Origin: SCQP01 sp050747745
GTDB taxonomy: Bacteria > Acidobacteriota > Terriglobia > Terriglobales > SCQP01
Assembly (NCBI GenBank): GCA_050747745.1
Contig: JBOGKM010000115.1
Location: 34,799 to 98,798, forward strand
DNA: 64,000 bases
Reading direction: 5' to 3'
Numbering within the stretch: the stretch's first letter is position 1; every line of letters starts with the position of its first letter. The translations under genes and the position numbers were made by a program. The notes under the pieces are model-generated. The model had not been told where the DNA came from and did not search any database. It saw nothing but the letters and a program-made list of their open reading frames with translations. This document shows positions 1 through 7,848 of the stretch, in pieces.

Positions 1-69
1 CTCGCGCCCTTTGCCCATCCCGATGCCGCCGAAAGCATTGCCCAGCTTGTGTTGCGCCAACGCGGCTGA
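1..69 (+). CDS. murG: C-terminal end of a MurG-like glycosyltransferase (partial)
   Basis: The first frame is open from the window edge to a TGA at 67-69 and encodes a 22-residue tail, LAPFAHPDAAESIAQLVLRQ plus RG. This resembles the usual end of MurG, the UDP-GlcNAc transferase that makes lipid II on the inner face of the membrane, where a HPDAA..IA.LV helix is common. The rest of the gene lies outside the window, so the identification rests on this short stretch only. It runs convergently towards the minus-strand gene ending at 196; the 126 bases between them show nothing recognisable. Confidence 0.4.
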   Translation, partial: LAPFAHPDAAESIAQLVLRQRG

Positions 70-195
70 CCGCGAACCCGCCCGCTGGCGCTCAGGGCGC
101 CTCCAAGTTGCCGCGTCGGGAGCGGGCGGTGCGGACGCCCAGCCACGCCAGCAGGGCTATGAGCAACCGCTCCTACAGCGAGTGTCGGCCCGCTT

Positions 196-1638
196 TCACG
201 GCACCGCTTTCTGTCCGGCAGGCGTCATGGTTTCGGCGATTTTGGCGAAAATCAGCGGCTGCAGGATGGGGCACCGGCATTGCTGTACCTGCGCCCAGGC
301 ATCTGCCGGGTCAAAGCTCGCCAGATTCTTGTACTCCGACGTGCTGAGCAAGGACGGTAAAAACAAGTGTTTCTCCGTGTTCGCCACCGCCTCCGGCGTA
401 GAAACATCCATTTGTGCTTCGCTTTGCTGTGCGTGCGTGTTCAGCGCGGCCGCCGCCTGTCGGGCCACGTCCTGTTCCCGTCCCGGCTCGAGTAGCTCTG
501 CATAGGCGTGCGCCAGATCCACCGCGTAGCCATCCTCGGCCATAGCCACGTTCGTATCGAGCAGCTCATTGGCTGCGTCGGCCGCCGTCCGGGCGTGCTG
601 CGGATGTGCCTTCGCCAGCGTGAGGGCAATTTCGGCGAGCGCCGAGAAGTGCGCGTTTGTGTCGTTCAGCTTGGCCGCGTCCGCCAGCGCCTCTCCGGGC
701 TGCTTGGTCGCTTCCTGGCCAAGCCTGACGGCAGCACCTGGTCCCGCAGCGACGCCCACCGGCTGCCCCGTCGGTGACAGTTCGATGATTCCGGGATTCG
801 CCGCGACGCCGCCAGCGGCCGGAAACGCGGCGCGCTCGGTGGCCGCACGCTCCGGGTCAAGTTGCTCCAGCAGCGCCAGCCGATGCGCGCCGCCGCGGGC
901 GTAAGACCCGGCGTGCGCCGGATTGCTGGCCGCGGCTCGGTGCGCCTGTTGCAGCAGCGCCAACGCCGCGTCCTCGACCTCGCCATCCATATCGGGGAAA
1001 GCAGTGTGGACGTCGGCCAGAAAACGCGCCGCCAGCAGGATGTTATCCACCGCGCCCGCAGCGGCGCTGATCCCGGCGCTTGCCAACCCGAGCCGCTCCA
1101 TTTCGCCCAAGCCCGGGTTACCGATCGCCGCTCCGGCGCCATAGAAAGAAAACCCGTCATTTTCTTCGGTGCACTGCTGGAAGGCAGCGCTGGCACCGGC
1201 AAATTCCTGGCGCTGCAGCATGTCTCGGATCACTACGCCGTAGCTCCAGGCAGGCGACTCGTGGTGCATGTTCCCCGGGTCATAGGCCGCCAGCCACCGT
1301 ATCGCCTGTTTGAATTTGCCCTGTTCGGCGTAAGCCTCAATAGCGAATTCCTCGATCTGGAACCACAACCGCGTGCGCTCCTTAAGCACTGGCGTATCGT
1401 CATTCACCGGCCAAGCATGCACCTGTGCGTAGAGATTGCGATAGTCTTTCAGTCCCTGCGTGGGCGTAGCCACCGCCTCATCGCCGGCGATCATGGCCAG
1501 CTCGCGCGTGGATAACAGATCCGGAAGCTGCCGCGCCGCCGTTTCGGCCTGCTGGAACAAAGCCGTCACTGATGGCACCTGCTGCCCTACTAAGGGCAGG
1601 GCCACTGCCAGGCAAATCAGCAGCAATCGCTTGCGCAT
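196..1638 (-). CDS. Secreted protein of unknown function, last gene of the stressosome operon
   Basis: A 480-residue protein. I place the start at the ATG at 1638 rather than further upstream, because AAGGAGG precedes it at good spacing and the first residues then form a signal peptide (MRKRLLLICLAVALPLVG). The rest is Ala-rich and predicted mostly helical; residues 80-130 (RLWFQIEEFAIEAYAEQGKFKQAIRWLAAY) look like a TPR or other alpha-solenoid. I recognise no family. It follows the response regulator after a 56-base gap, so it is probably co-transcribed and is a candidate periplasmic output or sensor of the stressosome pathway; that role is inference. Confidence 0.75.
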   Translation of the reverse strand: MRKRLLLICLAVALPLVGQQVPSVTALFQQAETAARQLPDLLSTRELAMIAGDEAVATPTQGLKDYRNLYAQVHAWPVNDDTPVLKERTRLWFQIEEFAIEAYAEQGKFKQAIRWLAAYDPGNMHHESPAWSYGVVIRDMLQRQEFAGASAAFQQCTEENDGFSFYGAGAAIGNPGLGEMERLGLASAGISAAAGAVDNILLAARFLADVHTAFPDMDGEVEDAALALLQQAHRAAASNPAHAGSYARGGAHRLALLEQLDPERAATERAAFPAAGGVAANPGIIELSPTGQPVGVAAGPGAAVRLGQEATKQPGEALADAAKLNDTNAHFSALAEIALTLAKAHPQHARTAADAANELLDTNVAMAEDGYAVDLAHAYAELLEPGREQDVARQAAAALNTHAQQSEAQMDVSTPEAVANTEKHLFLPSLLSTSEYKNLASFDPADAWAQVQQCRCPILQPLIFAKIAETMTPAGQKAVP

Positions 1639-1694
1639 AATCGCCTCCTTCGCTGTAGACACCGGCCCGGCACTGCTAGTGCCCGGATCGGGGC

Positions 1695-2327
1695 TCACGG
1701 TTGGATGAGGCCGTGGCGGATGGCATAGCGGACCAAGCCGGCGGTATTGTGCACATTCAGTTTTTCCATGATGTGCGAACGGTGGGACTCGGCGGTTTTG
1801 GGGCTGATGCCCAGTAAATCGGCAATTTCCTTGGTTGTCTTGCCTTCCGCCACCAGTTGTAGCACCTGGCGCTCCCGGCTGCCCAGCACATCCTGGGCGG
1901 GTTCGTTGGCGCTCAGAAAAGCGCGCGCGATGGTGGCCGAAATACTGGGACTGAGATAGATCGCGCCAACGGCGGCTTCGCGGATTGCCTGCACCAACTC
2001 GCTGCTGCTTTTCTGCTTGAGCACGTAGCCGCTGATGCCCGCGCGCAGCGCCTCATGCACGTAGTGCTCCTCCGAATGCACGGTGAGCAGCACGCAGCGA
2101 GTCTGCGGCGTTTCGTTCAAGATCTGTCGCGCGGCCTCAAGGCCGTTGAGCAGCGGCATGTTGATGTCGAGCACCGCGACCTGGGGATGGCAGGAAGCGG
2201 CGAGGCGAACTGCTTCGTGGCCGTTGGCAGCCTCAGCCAGGATTTGGAACCCTTCGCGCTCCAACAGCGCGCGCAGGCTCTCGCGCACGATCTCGTGATC
2301 ATCAGCCAGCAACAGTCGCACGGACAT
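1695..2327 (-). CDS. NarL/FixJ-family response regulator
   Basis: A 210-residue two-domain regulator. The receiver domain (about 1-120) has the acidic pair D9/D10, the phospho-acceptor D54 (VAVLDINMP) and a Lys in the YVLKQK segment. A LuxR-type helix-turn-helix follows at about 146-210 (SRERQVLQLVAEGKTTKEIA). All catalytic residues are present, so it should be phosphorylated, most likely by the kinase encoded just upstream, whose 3' end it overlaps by 26 bases. It is the likely transcriptional output of the stressosome operon. Its targets are not shown by the sequence. Confidence 0.95.
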   Translation of the reverse strand: MSVRLLLADDHEIVRESLRALLEREGFQILAEAANGHEAVRLAASCHPQVAVLDINMPLLNGLEAARQILNETPQTRCVLLTVHSEEHYVHEALRAGISGYVLKQKSSSELVQAIREAAVGAIYLSPSISATIARAFLSANEPAQDVLGSRERQVLQLVAEGKTTKEIADLLGISPKTAESHRSHIMEKLNVHNTAGLVRYAIRHGLIQP

Positions 2328-3279
2328 GATTGTCTCCTTCCGTCCGGAGCGGCACCTTCAGACGCATCTCGGCTCCGGCGCCGGGCCGCGCCACAATCTC
2401 CAGTTCCCCGCCCACGCCGCGCAGGCGCTCGCGGATACCCGCCAGGCCCAAACCCCGCGGGCCCGGGCGGGTGCCCAACTCGCCCGGGACGAACCCGCGG
2501 CCGTCGTCGCCGACGCGGATTTCCAGGGCGGCAGCAGTGCCGCTGAGGCGCACGCGCACTTGGCGGGCCTGCGCGTGTCGGACGACATTGGTCAGGCATT
2601 CCTGTACGCAGCGATACAAGCACAGCTCGACGGGCGCAGGCAAGCGGTGCGGCAGGCGGCCGTTCATGGTAATCACCAAGCCAGAACGCGCTGCCACGCC
2701 ATCGGCCAGGTATTCGAGCGCGGGGTGGAGGCCGAGATCGGCCAGCAGCGCGGGGTGGAGCTCATGCGCCAGCCGCCGCAGTTGCAGCTCGACATCGTCG
2801 AGCAATTGGCGCACCGAGATCACCCCGCCGCGGCTTTCGGCTGGCAGCGAGGTCAGTAACTGATCCAGGCGGATCATGACGGCGGTGAGCAATTGTCCGC
2901 TTTCATCGTGCAGGGACCGGGCGATCTGCTCGATGCGCTGCTCCATGCGCTGGTGCATGCTGTGCAAGGCGTCATTGGCTTCGCGCACGCCACGCAACTG
3001 CATCTCGAAGCCGGCCAGCAGCTCGCGCAACAGCTCCCCTCCTGCGGCCAGACGCACCGGCTCCGGGGCCGCTGTGGCGGACTGAGACCAGCCCGCCAGC
3101 GCCTGCTGGTGCAGGTCGGTGATTTCCAACAGTGTAGCCCCGGCGCCGAGCAGCTCGCGCCCCAACTGATACGCGCGACTCAGCGGCTCTTCGCCTCCGC
3201 CCGCAGCCTGCTCCTCCAGCAACTGACGATAGGCGCCACGGGCGTATTCGAGGCGGCGGGCGTGGGCGGAATCCTTCAT
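2302..3279 (-). CDS. Cytoplasmic histidine kinase with an RsbU-N-like domain
   Basis: A 325-residue kinase without membrane segments. Residues 1-102 resemble the N-terminal RsbT-binding domain of the phosphatase RsbU, with the features Y.QLLEE, AYQLGRELL, LEITDLHQQAL and a closing FEMQLRGVREAN. Then come a HisKA_3 dimerisation helix with phospho-acceptor H124 (RSLHDESGQL) and an HATPase_c domain with an N box (CLTNVVRHA) and G boxes (DDGRGF, GLGLAGIRERL). RsbT in classical systems activates RsbU by binding this domain; here it is attached to a kinase, so RsbT probably controls phosphorylation instead of dephosphorylation. The start overlaps rsbX by 4 bases. Confidence 0.92.
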   Translation of the reverse strand: MKDSAHARRLEYARGAYRQLLEEQAAGGGEEPLSRAYQLGRELLGAGATLLEITDLHQQALAGWSQSATAAPEPVRLAAGGELLRELLAGFEMQLRGVREANDALHSMHQRMEQRIEQIARSLHDESGQLLTAVMIRLDQLLTSLPAESRGGVISVRQLLDDVELQLRRLAHELHPALLADLGLHPALEYLADGVAARSGLVITMNGRLPHRLPAPVELCLYRCVQECLTNVVRHAQARQVRVRLSGTAAALEIRVGDDGRGFVPGELGTRPGPRGLGLAGIRERLRGVGGELEIVARPGAGAEMRLKVPLRTEGDNHVRATVAG

Positions 3280-3911
3280 GGCTGCAGCCCCAGCTCGTAG
3301 CGCGCCACCAGTACCAGCGCGTCGTCGTTTGGCCTGCGGCAGTCGCGCATCAGGACGGCGGCAGCGCGCTCGGGCACCATGAGCGTGTCCGAAAACTGGA
3401 ACACCTGGTGCTCATCGAGGCCGTCGGTGAACAGCAGAAGCGTATCGCGCGGCGCCAGGGAAGTGATGGCCGCGTAGGGCGGAGGCAGGCTGACCCCTAC
3501 GGTGCCGCCGCGGCACAGCAAGTGCTCGCGCGCACTCTCGCCGCTGATGCCGGCACGTAACAGCATCCCGCTAACATTGCCCACGCCCTGCCAGGTGAGC
3601 GTGTCATCGGAATAATTGATCCAGGCTAGGCTGAGCACTGCGCCGCGGGTGAGCTGCAGAGCGGCATGGCAAGCGCGGAGCAGCGGGATGAACTTGGCAT
3701 GCTCGGCCGAACGCAGCACCTGCATGGTCTTCTCGGCCGCCAGTGCAGCTTCGGCACCGTGACCCAGGCCATCCGCCACCGCCAGTAGGCATCCGCCCTC
3801 CATCTCGCGCACCAGCGCGGCATCGCCGGAGATCGTTTCACCCTCCTTGGGCTGATGCGAGAATGCCCAGTGGATGCGGCGGTTGCCGGCGAGGTTCAGA
3901 TTCGCAGCCAT
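3276..3911 (-). CDS. rsbX: RsbX-like PP2C phosphatase of the stressosome
   Basis: A 211-residue stand-alone SpoIIE/PP2C-type phosphatase. The metal-binding motifs are visible: SGDAALV around D30 and the signature VADGLGHG around D47-G48, and a late LLFTDGLDE segment. In Bacillus, RsbX removes phosphates from RsbS and RsbR and resets the stressosome after RsbT has acted. Position in an R-S-T-X order and the single-domain length agree with that. The gene overlaps rsbT by 16 bases, suggesting coupled translation. Confidence 0.88.
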   Translation of the reverse strand: MAANLNLAGNRRIHWAFSHQPKEGETISGDAALVREMEGGCLLAVADGLGHGAEAALAAEKTMQVLRSAEHAKFIPLLRACHAALQLTRGAVLSLAWINYSDDTLTWQGVGNVSGMLLRAGISGESAREHLLCRGGTVGVSLPPPYAAITSLAPRDTLLLFTDGLDEHQVFQFSDTLMVPERAAAVLMRDCRRPNDDALVLVARYELGLQP

Positions 3912-4300
3912 TTCGCAATTCGCACCGTGGTGCCTTGCCCAGGATGAGAAATGATTTCAAACGTGTCCATCAGCCGTTTCACTCCAGGCAGGCCAAGACC
4001 GAGGCCGCCGGAAGTGGAGTAGCCATCCTCCATGGCAAGGTTCAAGTCGGCTATGCCCGGGCCGTCGTCGCGGGCAACAATCATCAGTCCCGCACGGCGT
4101 TCTTCCGCCAGCAGCCGCAGCTCGATTTCTCCCTCACGCGCGTAAAGCACGATATTGCGTGCCAACTCGGAAATAGCGGTGGCGATCAGGGTCAGATCTG
4201 TCGAGACGAAGCCGACGCTTTCGCCCAGCGTGCGGCCACGCTGGCGTGCTGTGAGCACGTCGCGATCCGAGCGGATGCTGATGCGTTCAGGATTTGCCAC
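3896..4300 (-). CDS. rsbT: RsbT serine kinase / switch protein
   Basis: A 134-residue GHKL-fold serine/threonine kinase. It has the N box ISELARNIVLYA (N49), the G1 box DDGPGI (about 78-83) and the G2 box STSGGLGLGLPGVKRL. RsbT sits on RsbR-RsbS complexes, phosphorylates them on stress and is released to bind its target. In Bacillus that target is RsbU; here the downstream histidine kinase carries the matching domain. The start overlaps the end of rsbS by 14 bases. Confidence 0.92.
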   Translation of the reverse strand: MANPERISIRSDRDVLTARQRGRTLGESVGFVSTDLTLIATAISELARNIVLYAREGEIELRLLAEERRAGLMIVARDDGPGIADLNLAMEDGYSTSGGLGLGLPGVKRLMDTFEIISHPGQGTTVRIAKWLRI

Positions 4301-4715
4301 GGCGGGGGGGACCGGCCACGGGCCGACCCGCGCGAGGGGAGGCGGGGTTGTTGCTCAAGGCGCGGCGTTTTTGGCGGTCCAGAAATGCCAGGCCTTCCTC
4401 CAGATCCAGCGCCGTCTCCACGCCCTCCAGGGAAAGGCCGAGCTGTACCATGGTGAACGCCAGCTCGGGGTGGATGCCGACGATCACGGTCTCGGCGCCG
4501 CGAAAGCCGGCCATGTGCGCGATGTCGCGCAGCGTCCGGCAGGCAAACGAGTCCAGCACATCCACCGCGGTCACGTCGACGATCACGCCACGCGAGCGGA
4601 ATTTCCCCACCTGCCCGATGAGGGTGCGCCGCATCTGCGCCAAGTCGGCGTCGGTCAGCGCCGACTGCACCGTGGCGATCAGATACTGCCCCTGTTTGAG
4701 TACCGGAACGTCCAC
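4287..4715 (-). CDS. rsbS: RsbS STAS-domain antagonist
   Basis: A 142-residue protein, almost all of it a single STAS domain. The phosphorylatable Ser is S56 in DVLDSFACRTL, matching Ser59 of Bacillus RsbS. It is the scaffold subunit that holds RsbT in the stressosome core. The C-terminal 20 or so residues (rich in Pro, Arg and Gly) extend past the usual domain end and overlap the start of rsbT. The gene follows rsbR by 18 bases. Confidence 0.92.
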   Translation of the reverse strand: MDVPVLKQGQYLIATVQSALTDADLAQMRRTLIGQVGKFRSRGVIVDVTAVDVLDSFACRTLRDIAHMAGFRGAETVIVGIHPELAFTMVQLGLSLEGVETALDLEEGLAFLDRQKRRALSNNPASPRAGRPVAGPPRRGKS

Positions 4716-4733
4716 AATGTTCCTATGCGCCGC

Positions 4734-5642
4734 TTACGCTTCCGTGCCGCTCTCGGGGAACTGCACCACCTTGTAGCCTAACAGGCGCTCGGCTTCTTCA
4801 ATGCCTCCCTGCAAATCGCCCACGGTAGTCATCTTACCGAGATCGACGCCGATGGTGACCAAGGTTTGCGCAATTTCCGGCGACAGGCCGGTCACAATCA
4901 CGGTTGCGCCCAGCAGGCGCGATGCTTCCACCGTCTGCACCAGGTGATTAGCGACGGTGGCGTCCATGGCGGCCACGCCCGTAATGTCAATCACCACCAC
5001 CTTGGCGCGGTTGGTGCGGATGCCGCGCAGCAGTTGCTCGGTCAGCTGGCGCGCCCGCTGCGGATCAATGACGCCAATGATGGGCAGAATCAGCAGCCGC
5101 TCGCGCACCTGTAACACCGGCGTGGACAGCTCCCGGATGGCTTCCTGCTGCTCGCGAATGATGCGCTCACGTTCCTGCACAAAACCCACAGCCACCGTGT
5201 TGGCGATGCGGTTGGCGGCTGGTTCATAAGCATCGAGAATGCGGTTCAGCTTGGTGAAGTCGGTCTGGTACTTGGCAAACAACGAGCGCGCCAGCACGTC
5301 GCGCAGCAGCAGCACGATACCGACGACCTCGTGCGTTTCCACGCCGCGGGGAATGATGCGTTCCGACAGGTTGCGGGCGTAAGCCTGCAGGGCCTCGAAG
5401 GTGCCGGTCTCCAGCGCCTCGACGTAGTTGTCATAGACGGAGGTGGCCTCGGCAAAAATCTCTTCCTTGGTCATCGCCGTCAGCAACTCGGCTTCGGTGA
5501 TGCGCCGCGCCCACTCCTCGCGCAATTGCGTGCGGTTCTGGCGCAGGTGGGCGACCAGCTCGCGTAAAAGGGCAATGGTGGCTTCCGGTCCGGCGGGCGT
5601 GACCGGCGTGCCCGGTGGTCCGTAGGTTTCTCGCGTAGGCAT
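4734..5642 (-). CDS. rsbR: RsbR stressosome sensor subunit
   Basis: A 302-residue protein with an N-terminal helical sensor domain (about 22-160), a linker helix with a phosphorylatable Thr (T174 in IRELSTPVL, matching T171 of Bacillus RsbRA) and a C-terminal STAS domain (about 180-295, with VVVIDITGVAAMDATVANHL). RsbR turrets sense the signal and pass it to the RsbR-RsbS core. No haem- or flavin-binding motif can be recognised, so the input is unknown. The start has a strong ribosome binding site (GGGGGGAG) and is the first gene of the operon, divergent from the exopolysaccharide locus. Confidence 0.93.
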   Translation of the reverse strand: MPTRETYGPPGTPVTPAGPEATIALLRELVAHLRQNRTQLREEWARRITEAELLTAMTKEEIFAEATSVYDNYVEALETGTFEALQAYARNLSERIIPRGVETHEVVGIVLLLRDVLARSLFAKYQTDFTKLNRILDAYEPAANRIANTVAVGFVQERERIIREQQEAIRELSTPVLQVRERLLILPIIGVIDPQRARQLTEQLLRGIRTNRAKVVVIDITGVAAMDATVANHLVQTVEASRLLGATVIVTGLSPEIAQTLVTIGVDLGKMTTVGDLQGGIEEAERLLGYKVVQFPESGTEA

Positions 5643-5690
5643 AGGGTATTCTCCCCCCGATGAGTGGGGCTAACTACTGGACGGCTTCCT

Positions 5691-5721
5691 AGCGTAGCGC
5701 ATGTACCGGGGCGAAGGTCAA
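5691..5721 (-). promoter_or_regulatory. Possible sigma-70 promoter of the rsb operon
   Basis: On the minus strand TTGACC (5721-5716) is followed after a 19-base spacer by TACGCT (5696-5691), about 50 bases before the rsbR start. The -35 is good; the spacer is longer than ideal, so the call is weak. Confidence 0.3.
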
Positions 5722-5783
5722 GCTCCGACAGTCGGGGTTTTTCTTCAATTGTCCCCGGGGAAAACCCTGAATGCTGTTCTGCA

Positions 5784-5797
5784 TGCACGGCCGTGCA
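5784..5797. promoter_or_regulatory. Dyad operator candidate TGCA-N6-TGCA
   Basis: A perfect 14-base palindrome, TGCACGGCCGTGCA, lies in the 275-base region between the divergent rsb and exopolysaccharide operons. The same TGCA-N6-TGCA layout recurs at 31789, 31820, 34257, 60015 and 60162. Downstream at 5882-5897, TGGCCCGCAGCGTGCT fits the sigma-54 GG-N10-GC rule, but its predicted transcript start would leave only about 10 bases before the ATG at 5918, so I do not list it as a separate feature. The rest of the intergenic region shows only a weak 5-bp hairpin with a T-run at 5725-5742. Confidence 0.45.
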
Positions 5798-5917
5798 GGA
5801 TTTGTGCAATACCGTGCCGCACGGACGCGGCCAGCAGAGCGGACAGGGCCAATTGGCGCGCCCCGGCATACACGGCAGCAATGGCCCGCAGCGTGCTCAC
5901 TTCCGCAGTGAGGACTC

Positions 5918-6571
5918 ATGAAGCTGCTGCTGCGCATTCTGCTCACCGCTCTGCTCACCGCCGCCGCGGCGCTGGCGCAAACCCCGCAACCACTGCGTTG
6001 GATTGCGGATCTAGCCGTGCATAAAAATCCGCCCGCTGCCGGCGAGGTGAGCGGTGGCATGCGTCCGCCCGCAGTCGCACCGGACACACATTACGTCATT
6101 GGACCTGGGGATGTGCTGGCGATTGACGTATGGAAAGAAAAAGAGATCTCGCAGACGATGCCGGTGCGGCCGGACGGTGACATCGCGCTGCCGCTCGCGG
6201 GCACCCTGCGCGCCAGCGGGTTAACGCCCGAGCAGTTGGAACAGCATATCGCGAAAAAGCTGTCCGCCTACATCACCGATCCGGTGGTGACGGTGATGGT
6301 AGACAAAGTCATAAGCCGGACGTTTCAGGTGCTGGGTTCAGTCCTGCGGCCAGGAAGCTTTCCGCTGGTGCGGCCCACGCGCATTTTGCAGGCCTTGGCA
6401 CTCGCGGGCGGGTTCACGTCTTTCGCGCATCCCAGCCACATCGTCCTGCTGCATTGGCAGCCGGATGGGCGCCAGGTACGCTACACATTCAATTACTCCG
6501 CCGTCATTCAGGGCAAGCACCTGAACGAAGATCGCCAACTGCAACCGGGAGACACGCTCATTGTTCCCTAA
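5918..6571 (+). CDS. Polysaccharide export protein (Wza/EpsE-like), locus 1
   Basis: A 217-residue exported protein with a signal peptide (1-21, cut near ALAQ). The Poly_export domain (about 57-135) contains YVIGPGDVLAIDVW and the PVRPDGDIALPLAGTL loop; an SLBB segment follows (QVLGSVLRPGSFPL, then QALALAGGF) and the chain ends on LQPGDTLIVP. This family forms or gates the periplasm-to-surface channel for exopolysaccharide. At 217 residues it is short like the PEP-CTERM-type EpsE proteins, lacking the C-terminal amphipathic helix of E. coli Wza. It has a paralogue at 61311 and is the first gene of the locus. Confidence 0.93.
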   Translation: MKLLLRILLTALLTAAAALAQTPQPLRWIADLAVHKNPPAAGEVSGGMRPPAVAPDTHYVIGPGDVLAIDVWKEKEISQTMPVRPDGDIALPLAGTLRASGLTPEQLEQHIAKKLSAYITDPVVTVMVDKVISRTFQVLGSVLRPGSFPLVRPTRILQALALAGGFTSFAHPSHIVLLHWQPDGRQVRYTFNYSAVIQGKHLNEDRQLQPGDTLIVP

Positions 6572-7847
6572 GACTCTGACTCTCGGCATCGGTCTGGCCG
6601 CGCTGGCGGGCGCGGCGGCCGCGCAAGCTCTGCCCGCACCGGCCACGGCGGCACCAACCGCCTCGTGGCTGCAGGCTTCCATCAGTGCCGCCAGCCTTTA
6701 CGACAGCAATATCCGCCAGAACAATGCACTTCCGGTCGCGGGCTGGACGGAAGAGCTGGGCGGCGAGATTGCGGCCCAGCAGCAGCATGCCACCGCCGGC
6801 TGGTCGCTGAATTATCAACCCTGGATGCAGTGGTTTACGGTGCTGCCGGGACTCGACAGCCTGAACCAGAGCGCGCAGTTGCAGGCTTGGCTGCAACCGG
6901 CGCCGGGCTGGCGGTTACAGGGGCAAATGGACGGCGGCTATTGGGAACAGTTGCCGGCCGCACAGGTAGCCGCGCCTGCCCCTCCTGGCGCGGCGCCCGC
7001 AGGCCCGCTGCTGCCCAGCACCCGCGAGGCCAGCGGCGCCGCGAACCTGCAGTTGAGCTACGCCTTGAGCCCGGTGTCGTCGCTGGCGGCTTACGGTAGC
7101 TATAACGTGCGCCGCTTCCCTGGCGCCGGAGCGGCTTCCGCGCTCAGCGGCGCGCGCAACAGCCAGACCGGACTGCTCTTTCTGCGCGCCCTCAGTCCAA
7201 CCACGCAGTGGGGCGTGCGCCTGGAGGAACAAAACGGCGGCATCGGCGCTTACGCGCACGTTGCGGCGGAGAGCGTGACGCTGTCGTGGGCGCACGCGTT
7301 TACGCCGCTGACCCGGCTCACTGCCTACGCCGGGCCCGAGTACAGCCAGGTGCATGCGACTTACACCCTCAGCCTGCCCGTGGCCGGACTGCCGCTGACC
7401 ATCACCGATCGCATGTACCGGGTGCGCACCGAACCGCGTTTCGGCGGCAGCCTGGCCCACGACAGCCAGAGCTGCCCCTGGAACGTGCGCGTGGACCGCC
7501 AGGTCAGCAACGGCGGAGGCGCGCTGCCGTTTCCGGTCGCGCTCACCAGCGGATCGCTGGCGCTGCAGCCGCAGCTGAAGCGCCAATGGCGCCTGCGCTT
7601 AGGAGTGCGCGCCGCGCAATACTCGGCGCTGACCAGCGGCCTGCTGGCCAGCCGCGTGCGGATGGCGGCGATGAGCGCCGGGCTAAGCCGTCCGCTGGGA
7701 CGCCAACTCAACCTGGAGTTCGAATGGGGTTATGAGATCCAGCGCAGCAGCGGGACGCTGCCGCTGAGCGCGGCGGTAAACCGCGGCATCGGGGGCGTGC
7801 GCCTGTCCTGGCAATGGCCCTCACGGCCCTGGGAAGAGGAGAACTAG
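6561..7847 (+). CDS. Outer-membrane beta-barrel protein of the exopolysaccharide locus
   Basis: A 428-residue exported protein starting at a TTG inside the end of the export gene (11-base overlap), with GGGAGA eight bases before it. It has a signal peptide ending at AAAAQA. The remainder alternates polar and hydrophobic residues, rich in Gln, Trp, Tyr and Gly, typical of a beta-barrel, and ends in an amphipathic strand (VRLSWQWPSRPW). It fits the barrel protein regularly found beside EpsE-type exporters. An equivalent gene stands in the same position in the second locus (61952). Confidence 0.8.
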   Translation: MFPKTLTLGIGLAALAGAAAAQALPAPATAAPTASWLQASISAASLYDSNIRQNNALPVAGWTEELGGEIAAQQQHATAGWSLNYQPWMQWFTVLPGLDSLNQSAQLQAWLQPAPGWRLQGQMDGGYWEQLPAAQVAAPAPPGAAPAGPLLPSTREASGAANLQLSYALSPVSSLAAYGSYNVRRFPGAGAASALSGARNSQTGLLFLRALSPTTQWGVRLEEQNGGIGAYAHVAAESVTLSWAHAFTPLTRLTAYAGPEYSQVHATYTLSLPVAGLPLTITDRMYRVRTEPRFGGSLAHDSQSCPWNVRVDRQVSNGGGALPFPVALTSGSLALQPQLKRQWRLRLGVRAAQYSALTSGLLASRVRMAAMSAGLSRPLGRQLNLEFEWGYEIQRSSGTLPLSAAVNRGIGGVRLSWQWPSRPWEEEN

Positions 7848-7848
7848 C

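Noticed and set aside
5855..5871. TTGGCGCGCCCCGGCAT upstream of the first export gene as a sigma-54 promoter
   Set aside because: The -24 half is good, but GG and GC are nine bases apart instead of ten, which sigma-54 does not tolerate well.
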